From positions 416,702 through 480,701 of the forward strand of contig JALHPZ010000001.1 in NCBI GenBank assembly GCA_022842245.1: a stretch of DNA of 64,000 nt. The letters run 5' to 3'. Positions 1 to 6,977 of the stretch are shown piece by piece. The stretch is from Gemmataceae bacterium (GTDB taxonomy: Bacteria > Planctomycetota > Planctomycetia > Gemmatales > Gemmataceae). Position 1 is the first letter of the stretch. Every line of letters begins with the position of its first letter. The notes under the pieces are model-generated. The model saw only the letters and a program-made list of their open reading frames with translations, was not told where the DNA came from and did not search any database. Made by a program: the position numbers and the translations under genes.

Positions 1-102
1 ACCCGTGGCTACAACCCGCGGCCCCTGCCGGGGCCAAGACTTCGACGATCGAGTCGCCCCCTCGCCTCTCGGCGTCCACCCGAAATCAATCCCTTCCAAG
101 CT
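1..102. other. Non-coding end of window with a short hairpin
   Basis: No gene is supported here. A GGCCCC/GGGGCC stem with a four-base loop sits at 20-35, just past the 3' end of the sulfatase gene. It lacks a T-run, so a terminator role is only possible. Confidence 0.35.
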
Positions 103-1509
103 TCACTTGTCCACGCTCGGCAGCGGGAAGAGCTTCGACGGTTCGTGCTCCTTCGCCAGGATGTCGGCGATGCGCTTCACCACGTCGGGGTTCTGCGCGG
201 CGACGTTCGTCGTCTCGTTCGGGTCCTTCGCGAGGTCGTAGAGTTCGATCTCGCTCAGCTTCATGCGCAGGTTCTGCCGCGTCCCCTTCCAGTTCCCCAG
301 GCGCACGGCCTGCTGGGCGGTGTAGCTGGGGAACTCCCAGTAGAGGTATTCGCGCGGGGCGACGTTCCCGAGGCCGACGAGGGCAGGGAGGATGTTGATG
401 CCGTCGATCGCCTTCGGCGGCGCGATACCGGCGGCGGCGCAGAGTGTCGGCAACACGTCCCAGTTGGCGGTGAGCACGTCGCTTTCGGTGCCGGGGCGGA
501 TCTTCCCCGGCCATTTCATGAGGAACGGAGCGCGGATGCCGCCTTCGTAGAGGCTGCCCTTCCAGCCGCGGAGCGAGCCTTTCGACTCGAAGAACGGGTT
601 GTCCGATCCGCCGAACAGACCGACGGGGCCGTTGTCGCTGGAGAAGACGACGATGGTGTTGTCGTCGAGTTTCAATTCCTTCAACAGGTCGAGGATGCGG
701 CCGACGGAGCGGTCCATGCGGGTGATCATCGCCGCGAGGCCGGCTCGCGGATGGTCGTGATGCAGATAGGCCTTCCCCGTGTACGGCTTGTCGTCGAACT
801 TCCCTTTGTACTCGGCGAGTGAATCCTCCGGCACCTGGATCGCCACGTGCGGGATGATGAACGGCAGGTAGAGGAAGAACGGCTCCGTCTGGTGGTCGCG
901 GATGAACTTCAGGGCCTCGGCTTCGAAGAGGTCCTGGGTGAACTGCTTGCCGGTGGGCTTGTCGTCGTTGCCGTCGAGCGGGACCTTCACGCCATTGCGG
1001 TAGACGTACGCGGGGTAGTGGTTGTGGGCGTGCGCCTGGCACTCGTAGCCGAAGAAATAATCGATGCCCTGCTTCTTCGGATCGCCGCTGTTCTCGTGCG
1101 AACCGAGGCCCCACTTGCCCATCGCGCCGGTGGCGTAGCCGGCTTGTTGGAAGAGCTTCGGCAGCGTGACGGCGTCTTCGGGCAGCGGCACCTGACCGCT
1201 CCACTTCTGCATCGGCTTCCACTGGCGGTTGTCGCGGATGTATGCGTGGCCGGGGTGCTTGCCCGTCATCAGGCAGCATCGCGAAGGCGCGCAGACGGCA
1301 TTGCCGGAGTAGGCACGCGTCAGCTTCACCCCTTCGGCGGCGATCCGGTCGATGCTCGGCGTGCGGATCTTCGTCTGCCCGTAGCAGCCGAGGTCGCGCC
1401 AGCCGAGGTCGTCGGCGAAGATGAACACGACGTTCGGCTTGCGCGGTTCGGCGACCGCCGCGGTTGCCGACAGGGCCAGCACGACGGCGGCGAGAAGCGG
1501 GCGAAGCAT
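103..1509 (-). CDS. Secreted sulfatase (type I, alkaline-phosphatase fold)
   Basis: Predicted to hydrolyse sulfate esters, probably on polysaccharides, outside the cytoplasm. An N-terminal signal peptide (about 20 residues, hydrophobic LLAAVVLALSAT core) is followed by the metal-binding FADDLG motif (Asp33-Asp34). The sulfatase signature CAPSRCCLMTG follows, with Cys73 as the residue expected to be converted to formylglycine. GKWGLG and SSDNGP further support the family. At 468 residues it has normal family length. A TTG four codons upstream is also in frame, but the ATG gives a cleaner signal peptide. The upstream gene (1518-2249) ends 8 bases before this ATG, so the two are probably co-transcribed. 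The substrate cannot be told from sequence. No catalytic maturase is adjacent; the FGE-like domain at 3.7 kb lacks the cysteines. Confidence 0.95.
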   Translation of the reverse strand: MLRPLLAAVVLALSATAAVAEPRKPNVVFIFADDLGWRDLGCYGQTKIRTPSIDRIAAEGVKLTRAYSGNAVCAPSRCCLMTGKHPGHAYIRDNRQWKPMQKWSGQVPLPEDAVTLPKLFQQAGYATGAMGKWGLGSHENSGDPKKQGIDYFFGYECQAHAHNHYPAYVYRNGVKVPLDGNDDKPTGKQFTQDLFEAEALKFIRDHQTEPFFLYLPFIIPHVAIQVPEDSLAEYKGKFDDKPYTGKAYLHHDHPRAGLAAMITRMDRSVGRILDLLKELKLDDNTIVVFSSDNGPVGLFGGSDNPFFESKGSLRGWKGSLYEGGIRAPFLMKWPGKIRPGTESDVLTANWDVLPTLCAAAGIAPPKAIDGINILPALVGLGNVAPREYLYWEFPSYTAQQAVRLGNWKGTRQNLRMKLSEIELYDLAKDPNETTNVAAQNPDVVKRIADILAKEHEPSKLFPLPSVDK

Positions 1510-1517
1510 CGGCGGAC

Positions 1518-2249
1518 TCAAGGTTTGAAGACGCGCAGTTCTTGGTACGTTTCGTCGGAAGCGGCGAATTCCACAGGTTGATCCGAGAAGTATTCCGTTG
1601 AGAGCAGCTTACAGTACCCGATCAGTTCCGCGCGGAGTTCCGGTTTGTCGAGGGACTCCGGCTTCAAAGGGAGCGTGACGACATGCGCGTCGCCCCGCCG
1701 GTGGAGCGTGACGGTGAAGAGTGGAGACGGGGTGTTCGCGAAGGCTTTTTCGAGGAAGGATAATAGTTGTTCGGCGTCGGCCTTTTCGACGCCTTGCGGG
1801 TAGAAGACTTCGTACTTGCCGCGGAGGAGGCCATGCCGGAAATTCGGTGGGACCGGAACTGACCGAACGGTTTTCAGGTACTGATCGCAGGCTTCGACTT
1901 CGATCGCTGCGCCTTGGAACGCGTCGCGCGACAACCGGGCGGCGACGAACCCGATATGTGCGAGCATCTTGAGATCGTTGTGGAATTCGGGTTTGATCAC
2001 CATTCGGAAGACCGGGGTTTCGCCGTTCTTGACGATTTGAACGCTCCGCCGTTCGCCACCATCAGCCCAAAGGCGGGCGAGGGTGGCGCCGACGCGATCG
2101 GCTTCGGCTCGAGTCGCGCCATCCTTGTAGTACACTTCGATCTTCCCGACGGTCACCTTCGCTCCGTAGTTCCCGGCGAAGAACGTGAAGTAGACGAAGG
2201 CGCCGATGGCGAGGAGGCCGATCACGGCACGAACGGGATTGCTGTTCAT
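1518..2249 (-). CDS. Membrane-anchored protein with two repeated domains, unknown function
   Basis: 243 residues. One hydrophobic segment near residues 5-25 (VIGLLAIGAFVYFTFFAG) would act as a membrane anchor or uncleaved signal, placing the rest outside the cytoplasm. The remainder looks like two copies of a domain of about 95 residues. KIEVYYKDGATRAEADRV in the first half aligns with KYEVFYPQGVEKADAEQL in the second. Both copies end in a similar pattern (VEACDQYLKTVRSV and FAASDETYQELRVF). I recognise no named family. It is read immediately before the sulfatase gene and probably shares its transcript, so a role at the same envelope site is possible but unproven. Confidence 0.8.
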   Translation of the reverse strand: MNSNPVRAVIGLLAIGAFVYFTFFAGNYGAKVTVGKIEVYYKDGATRAEADRVGATLARLWADGGERRSVQIVKNGETPVFRMVIKPEFHNDLKMLAHIGFVAARLSRDAFQGAAIEVEACDQYLKTVRSVPVPPNFRHGLLRGKYEVFYPQGVEKADAEQLLSFLEKAFANTPSPLFTVTLHRRGDAHVVTLPLKPESLDKPELRAELIGYCKLLSTEYFSDQPVEFAASDETYQELRVFKP

Positions 2250-2518
2250 GGGTTTCCGGGTGAGCGAGTGGAGTCGAGGACACTCTAACGAATGGGGGAC
2301 GGAACTTGAATGATTCCGGACGGATTTTTCGGAATCGACGGGGAACCGGGAAAAGATTGCACGATGTGCCGGTTGTAGTCCGAATGACAGTTCGGAAGAC
2401 CGAGTTTTCGCAGAGGTGCGACTGTACCGGATGGGTTCAAGGTGACGAATGAACGGGTACTGCCCAGGCGCGTGCCGTCACCCGGCCTGACGCGGTCCAG
2501 GACCCCGGAGGAATTCCC

Positions 2519-3229
2519 GTGAACGTGCGTTCGCTTTTTTTGTCGGCGGTGGTCGCCGGTAGCGGCCTGGCGGCCGCCGGCGCGGCCGAACCGGCCAAGC
2601 TCCCGCAAACCGCGACCAAGACCGCCGCGTCGAGCAATCAGGCGCTCGCCGACGCCGTCGCGACCCAACTGACCGCGACCGGCTCGGCGGCCAATGCCGA
2701 CGTTTCGATCTCCTGCGTCGACGGCGTCGTGACCGTGACCGGCACCGCCAAGGACTCGACGACCCACGGCCAGATCATCGACGACATCCGCCGCGTCGCC
2801 GGCGTGAAGAAGGTGCGCGACGGCCTGTCGCTCCCGGCGACCAACCTGCTCGTCAAGGCTCAGGCCGTCGGCCCCGTCGCCGCCCAACCGATCGCGGCGG
2901 TCCCCCCCTCGACCGGCGGCACCCCCGTGGTCGAACCGACTCCGCTCGGCATGCCCGGCGGCGCCGCCATGATGCCCGGCGGCGGCGAGATGAGCGGCCC
3001 ACCGCTACCTCCGTACGCCTGGCCGACCTACGCCCCTCACAACAACCTGTCGCGCGTCGCGTACCCGCAGGCCTACCCGTACAACGCCTTCCCGTTCATC
3101 GGGCCGTTCTACCCCTTCCCGAAGGTCCCGCCGGGCTGGCGGAAAGTCGTTCTCGAATGGGAAGACGGCCACTGGTGGCTCGGCCGGCTCCAGACGCCGC
3201 ACGACTACTGGCGCACGAGCTTCCGTTGA
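2519..3229 (+). CDS. Exported BON-domain protein
   Basis: 236 residues starting at GTG; a GGAGGA ribosome site at 2507-2512 decides this start. An alanine-rich signal peptide (residues 1-23) precedes one BON domain at about residues 42-108: alternating strands and helix with DVSISCVDGVVTVTGTA and the closing VAGVKKVRDGLSL. BON domains bind membranes or hydrophobic ligands, typically in the periplasm. The second half is rich in Pro, Gly, Met and Tyr and probably unstructured, ending in a Trp-rich segment (VVLEWEDGHWWLG). It stands alone with its own terminator directly downstream. The exact role is unknown. Confidence 0.85.
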   Translation: MNVRSLFLSAVVAGSGLAAAGAAEPAKLPQTATKTAASSNQALADAVATQLTATGSAANADVSISCVDGVVTVTGTAKDSTTHGQIIDDIRRVAGVKKVRDGLSLPATNLLVKAQAVGPVAAQPIAAVPPSTGGTPVVEPTPLGMPGGAAMMPGGGEMSGPPLPPYAWPTYAPHNNLSRVAYPQAYPYNAFPFIGPFYPFPKVPPGWRKVVLEWEDGHWWLGRLQTPHDYWRTSFR

Positions 3230-3238
3230 TCGCTCCGC

Positions 3239-3270
3239 AAGACCCGGCTTCGTGCCGGGTCTTGTTTTTT
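3239..3270 (+). terminator. Rho-independent terminator of the BON-domain gene
   Basis: A 10-bp stem (AAGACCCGGC with GCCGGGTCTT) and a TTCGT loop are followed by GTTTTTT. It lies ten bases after the stop codon. Confidence 0.9.
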
Positions 3271-3320
3271 GCCTGCCCATCGCGCCTAACATGATCCCGA
3301 ACACCCTTGAGGACTCATTC

Positions 3321-3671
3321 ATGGCCAAGGTGATCGACTGGCTCTATTTCCGCAAGTCTTGAACGACCTGTCAGAATGCCCAGGGGTTCCTTGGGCCTGC
3401 CGGGATCGTCGCGAAGCAGACCGTGGATGCCACCAAACAACGGATCGACGCCAAGTCGGCCGTGGAGTTATTGGCCGGCATCGACACGATCATCGCGATG
3501 AAGGGGAAGAAGATCGAACGGCTGAACCTGAAGAAGGACCGCCCGGACGACGACACGATCCTCGGCCTCATCATGGGGCCGACTGGCAACCTCCGGGCAC
3601 CGACGGCGAAGGTCGGCAAGACGATGCTCGTCGGCTTCAACGAAGACGCGTACCGCGAAGTCTTCGGCTGA
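3321..3671 (+). CDS. ArsC/Spx-family thioredoxin-fold selenoprotein candidate (in-frame TGA)
   Basis: ATG 3321 has a GAGGA ribosome site at 3309-3313. The frame runs 13 codons to TGA at 3360-3362, then continues open to the TGA stop at 3669-3671, giving 116 residues if TGA is read as selenocysteine. The product begins MAKVIDWLYFRKS, then U14, then TTCQNAQGFL. U14-T-T-C17 falls exactly where Spx/ArsC proteins carry C-x-x-C after the first strand. The rest keeps family features: a helical middle, LRAP near residue 93 (as in the LRRP of Spx) and VGFNEDAYREVF at the C-terminus (as in VGYNEDEIRRF). A hairpin at 3378-3396 resembles a bacterial SECIS. A conventional annotation would call only the 82 residues from the GTG at 3423 and lose the active site. 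Family is clear. Sec rather than an error or a dead gene is inference. The likely role is a thiol/selenol redox reaction; the substrate is unknown. Confidence 0.82.
3378..3396 (+). promoter_or_regulatory. Putative bacterial SECIS hairpin
   Basis: GCCCA pairs with TGGGC and GG pairs with CC, with a GGTT loop at 3385-3388 and one unpaired T at 3391. The loop G lies 22 bases after the TGA at 3360-3362, within the usual spacing for bacterial SECIS elements. A GU-containing loop and a nearby bulged U match features known for SelB binding, although the bulge here is on the 3' side, unlike E. coli fdhF. It lies within coding sequence, as bacterial SECIS elements do. Confidence 0.65.
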
Positions 3672-3675
3672 GGGA

Positions 3676-5715
3676 TCACGGACTCGGCGCGAGGACGACC
3701 CGGAACCCGACCCCGCGATCCTTCAACTCGGGCTGCATGCCTCGCCGGGCCGCGGATCGCGCCCGGGTCGCGGGTTCGTCGAAGGCTCCGCCGCGCACGC
3801 TGCGGAGGTCGCCCGTTGCTGGTCCGGTGGGGTTCGTTCGCACGCCTTCCGGGTATCCGCGTTCGTAATAGTCGAGGCACCACTCCGATACGTTTCCGTG
3901 CATGTCGAACAGGCCGAAGGCGTTCGGCCGGGACGCGCCGACCTTGCTCGGCATTTCGGTGGGCTTCGGTTTCCCTTCGTCCTCCGGCAGTTCGTTTTTC
4001 GGCAGTTGGATGTTCTCGCCATGTTCCGGCAACAGTTCCGCGCCGTGCGCAAAGGCCGTGTCGGTGCCGGCGCGGCACGCGTATTCCCACTCAGCCTCGG
4101 TCGGCAGCCGGTAGTCCCACCCGCGGCGTCGGCCCCGATCCCGTTCGTTGAGCTTCTTGCAGAACTCCTGCGCCTCCAGCCAGGAGACTGTTTCGACGGG
4201 CCATTCGGTGCCGCCGCGCACGCGCCCGGCGGTCCACGCCGGCGATTTGCCCATGATCTGCTGGTACTGGCCGCTGGTCACTTCGGTCATGCCGATGAAG
4301 TACGGATGATCGATCGCGACTTTGCCGACCGGTCCTTCCTCCGGGCCGCGTCCCGGTTCGGTTTCCGGCGAACCCATCAGGAATTCGCCCGGCTTCACCA
4401 GCACGAACTTCATACCCAGCGGATTGGCGTATTCCGGCTCGGGGGCCGGGTCCGGCATGAGCGTGAAGCGGTACAGGCAGTAACCGAGCACGCCGACGAG
4501 CACGACCGCGACGATTCCGATGAAGAGCGTGGCGCGCGATCCGCTTCCCTGAATGCGCTCGCGCACGCGGGCCGGCGCTTCCGATTGAGGCAGGCGGAAG
4601 ATCTGGCTGCTGCCGGAGGGATCGACGGAGCCGATGGGAAGCCCGGCCGGCGGGTACGATGCCGGGGGCGGATAGGGATTCGCGGCCGCGCCCGGTACGA
4701 ACTGGGCGAGCGCCCCGGCCGCCTGCATGGGGGTTTGCGGCCGCGCCTTCGGGTCCTTCGCCATCATCCACTGGATGAGTTGATCGAGTTGAGGCGGGGC
4801 GTTCGGCAATCGCCGCAACAGGCTCGGCGGCGGATCGGAGACGTGCTTCATCAGCTTTTCGGTCGGGTTGCTGCCTTCGTAGGGCACCTTGCCGGTCAGC
4901 AGGTAGTAGAGCGTCGCGCCGAGCGCGTAGATGTCCGCCCGTGTGTCGACGTGCAGCGGGTTCTGGGCCTGTTCCGGCGCGAGGAAGTCCGGCGTGCCGA
5001 TGACGAAGCCTTCCTGCGTCACGCGGGCCGCGTCCTCGCCGCCGGGGGCTTCGTTGAGCATGGCGAGGCCGAGGTCCAGCACCTTCACCTGACCGGTCTT
5101 GGCGGCGATCATGTTGCTCGGCTTCACATCGCGGTGGACCAGACCCCGTTCGAACGCGTGATGCAGCCCAAGCGCGGCCTGGCGGACATAGTCGCACGCC
5201 ACCGGTACGGGCAGCGGCCCGCGATCGCGGACGAGCTTCGTGAGGTCGGTACCGTCGACGTATTCCATCGCGAGGTAATGATCGCCGCCGGCCTCGTCGG
5301 CATCGAAGGCCATCACCACGTTCGGATGCGACAGTTGCGCGACGGCTTGGATCTCCTGGCGGAACCGCCGCACCGTCAGCGGATTCGCGAGTTTCTCGCG
5401 CCGGATCACCTTGAGCGCCACCTCGCGCCCCAACCGCGTATGCAGCGCGCGGAAGACGCGGCCCATGCCCCCCTCGCCGAGCAGGTCCAGGATCCGGTAT
5501 GGCCCCACGACGAGCGACTTGCCCCGGCCGCGAAAGATCTCCTTGATCTGGAAGCCGGTCAGCCAGCCGCGCTTGTTCAGTTCCCGCGCGATCTCCTGGG
5601 TATCGGGGTGCTTGAGCTGGACCCAGCCCTTGAGCGCGTGGAACTGATCGGCCGCGAGGAAACCCGTCGCTTCGAGTGCGCGGAGAAATTCGGCCGTGGA
5701 ATCGGCAGACGGCAT
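3676..5715 (-). CDS. Transmembrane Ser/Thr kinase fused to an FGE/SUMF-like domain
   Basis: 679 residues from ATG 5715. A longer frame reaches 5781 but would nearly abut the divergent gene at 5811. After an N-terminal helical region comes a Hanks-type kinase domain at about residues 72-340: glycine loop GEGGMG, lysine in VALKV (about 102), catalytic HRDVKPSN (about 194) and DLG instead of DFG. A Pro-rich linker and one membrane segment (about 395-415) follow. The external part, about 430-679, is an FGE-sulfatase domain (PGEFLMGS, RLPTEAEWEYACRAGT, MHGNVSEWC, VRGGAF). The region where true formylglycine enzymes carry their active cysteines has none (RGGAFDEPATRARSAARRG), so it is probably a ligand-binding or structural sensor. 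The arrangement suggests an external sensor controlling an internal kinase. Confidence 0.93.
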   Translation of the reverse strand: MPSADSTAEFLRALEATGFLAADQFHALKGWVQLKHPDTQEIARELNKRGWLTGFQIKEIFRGRGKSLVVGPYRILDLLGEGGMGRVFRALHTRLGREVALKVIRREKLANPLTVRRFRQEIQAVAQLSHPNVVMAFDADEAGGDHYLAMEYVDGTDLTKLVRDRGPLPVPVACDYVRQAALGLHHAFERGLVHRDVKPSNMIAAKTGQVKVLDLGLAMLNEAPGGEDAARVTQEGFVIGTPDFLAPEQAQNPLHVDTRADIYALGATLYYLLTGKVPYEGSNPTEKLMKHVSDPPPSLLRRLPNAPPQLDQLIQWMMAKDPKARPQTPMQAAGALAQFVPGAAANPYPPPASYPPAGLPIGSVDPSGSSQIFRLPQSEAPARVRERIQGSGSRATLFIGIVAVVLVGVLGYCLYRFTLMPDPAPEPEYANPLGMKFVLVKPGEFLMGSPETEPGRGPEEGPVGKVAIDHPYFIGMTEVTSGQYQQIMGKSPAWTAGRVRGGTEWPVETVSWLEAQEFCKKLNERDRGRRRGWDYRLPTEAEWEYACRAGTDTAFAHGAELLPEHGENIQLPKNELPEDEGKPKPTEMPSKVGASRPNAFGLFDMHGNVSEWCLDYYERGYPEGVRTNPTGPATGDLRSVRGGAFDEPATRARSAARRGMQPELKDRGVGFRVVLAPSP

Positions 5716-5810
5716 GCGCGATCCTGAAAGGGTTTGATTCCAGTCTAGAAACTCGCGGGGGGTTCGTAAAACGAAGGGCATCAGAGACTGCCGCCCTGCG
5801 GGAACGAACC

Positions 5811-6932
5811 GTGAACGAAACGCTCGAATTGCCCGGCCTCGGTAGCGTCCCGATCGTTCGCGCCCCGTCGGTGTCGGAAGCGGGTCGGCTCGTGCGCGAG
5901 TGTCGCACCGCCGGCAAGGCCGTCTATCCGGTGGGCGGGCGGACCATGCTCGACCTCGGGTTGCCTGTGAAGAAGCCCGGGATCGCCCTCGACACGACCG
6001 CGCTCGATGCCGTGATCGACTATCCGGCCCGCGACATGACGATCACCGTCCAGTCCGGCCTGACCATTGCGCAACTCGACCGCGCGCTGGCGCAAGAGAA
6101 CCAGTGGCTGCCGGTGGATGTGCCGTTGCCGGACCGCGCCACCATCGGCGGAGCGATCGCGACGAACGCCAGCGGCCCGCACCGCCTCGGCCATGGCACG
6201 CTGCGCGACGCCGTCATCGGCATCGGCTTCCTCACCGACGACGGCGTGGAAGTGAAGGGCGGCGGCCGCGTCGTCAAGAACGTCGCCGGTTACGACTTCA
6301 TGAAACTGCAAACCGGCGCGCTCGGTACGCTCGGCCTCATCACGCACGTCACGCTCAAGGTGAAGCCCCGACCGGAAACGACGGCGACCGTCGCATTCGG
6401 TTGCCGTTCCGCGGAACTGGACGGAGTGCTCGATCTGCTGCACAAGTCGAACAGTCGGCCGGTCGCCCTCGAACTGCTCAACGCCGCCGCGTGGGCCGAG
6501 ACCGGTGCGGCCGCCATCCCCGGCGACTGGATTCTGCTCGTCGGCTTCGGCGAGAAGCGCGTCACCGTCGACTGGCAGAAGAAGACACTACTCGACGAAC
6601 TCAAACGGGACGTGCGAGACCTCTTCGGCCTCTGGCAGACCGTCACCGATCTGCAGGTTCGCCCGGCGAGTCGCACCATCGGCAAGGCGAGCGTGCGGCC
6701 GAGCCAGGTGGCCGAGTTCGCGAACCGGTTCAACCGCGGCGATGCCTTGATTCATGCACAACCGCTGAACGGCATCGTCTGGCTGCACACGGACGAACGC
6801 CCCGGCCCGGAGTTCGTGCTGCGGCGCGGCGCGACGAAGCCGGCGAAGACCGGTGCCGACTGGGAGCTGATGAAGCACGTCAAGCAGACGCTCGACCCCG
6901 ACAACGTCTTCAACCCGGGCCGCCTCTGGTAG
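5811..6932 (+). CDS. FAD-binding oxidoreductase, glycolate oxidase subunit GlcE-like
   Basis: 373 residues from GTG 5811. The FAD-binding PCMH domain is seen in VYPVGGRTMLDLG, in DMTITVQSGLTIAQLD and in the pyrophosphate-binding segment TIGGAIATNASGPHRLGHGT (about residues 110-130). VVKNVAGYDFMKLQTGALGTLG is characteristic of this family. The C-terminus ends in DPDNVFNPGRLW, the usual closing motif. Length matches GlcE (about 350) rather than the longer GlcD. In E. coli GlcE works with GlcD and GlcF to oxidise glycolate to glyoxylate. Neither partner is in this window, so the subunit assignment rests on length and motifs. It is divergent from the kinase gene, with about 95 bases between starts. 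Confidence 0.85.
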   Translation: MNETLELPGLGSVPIVRAPSVSEAGRLVRECRTAGKAVYPVGGRTMLDLGLPVKKPGIALDTTALDAVIDYPARDMTITVQSGLTIAQLDRALAQENQWLPVDVPLPDRATIGGAIATNASGPHRLGHGTLRDAVIGIGFLTDDGVEVKGGGRVVKNVAGYDFMKLQTGALGTLGLITHVTLKVKPRPETTATVAFGCRSAELDGVLDLLHKSNSRPVALELLNAAAWAETGAAAIPGDWILLVGFGEKRVTVDWQKKTLLDELKRDVRDLFGLWQTVTDLQVRPASRTIGKASVRPSQVAEFANRFNRGDALIHAQPLNGIVWLHTDERPGPEFVLRRGATKPAKTGADWELMKHVKQTLDPDNVFNPGRLW

Positions 6933-6940
6933 TGGGCGAT

Positions 6941-6964
6941 GCCCGCGGACGACCTTCCGCGGGC
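6941..6964. terminator. Hairpin between convergent genes
   Basis: An 8-bp perfect stem (GCCCGCGG with CCGCGGGC) and an eight-base loop lie between the convergent GlcE-like and PVC-heme genes. There is no T-run. The same stem recurs at 44990-45013, so it may be a dispersed element used as a transcription barrier. Confidence 0.4.
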
Positions 6965-6977
6965 CGTGCGGTCGCGA

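Noticed and set aside
3423..3671. 82-codon gene starting at GTG 3423
   Set aside because: No ribosome site. It lacks the first strand and the redox motif of its family, while the continuous frame from ATG 3321 supplies both.
3676..4400. FGE-like domain as the sulfatase-activating enzyme
   Set aside because: The catalytic cysteines are absent from the conserved C-terminal region.
3898..5727. A 609-codon frame opposite the kinase gene (and similar long frames elsewhere)
   Set aside because: Shadow of the coding strand; no motifs, no ribosome site.
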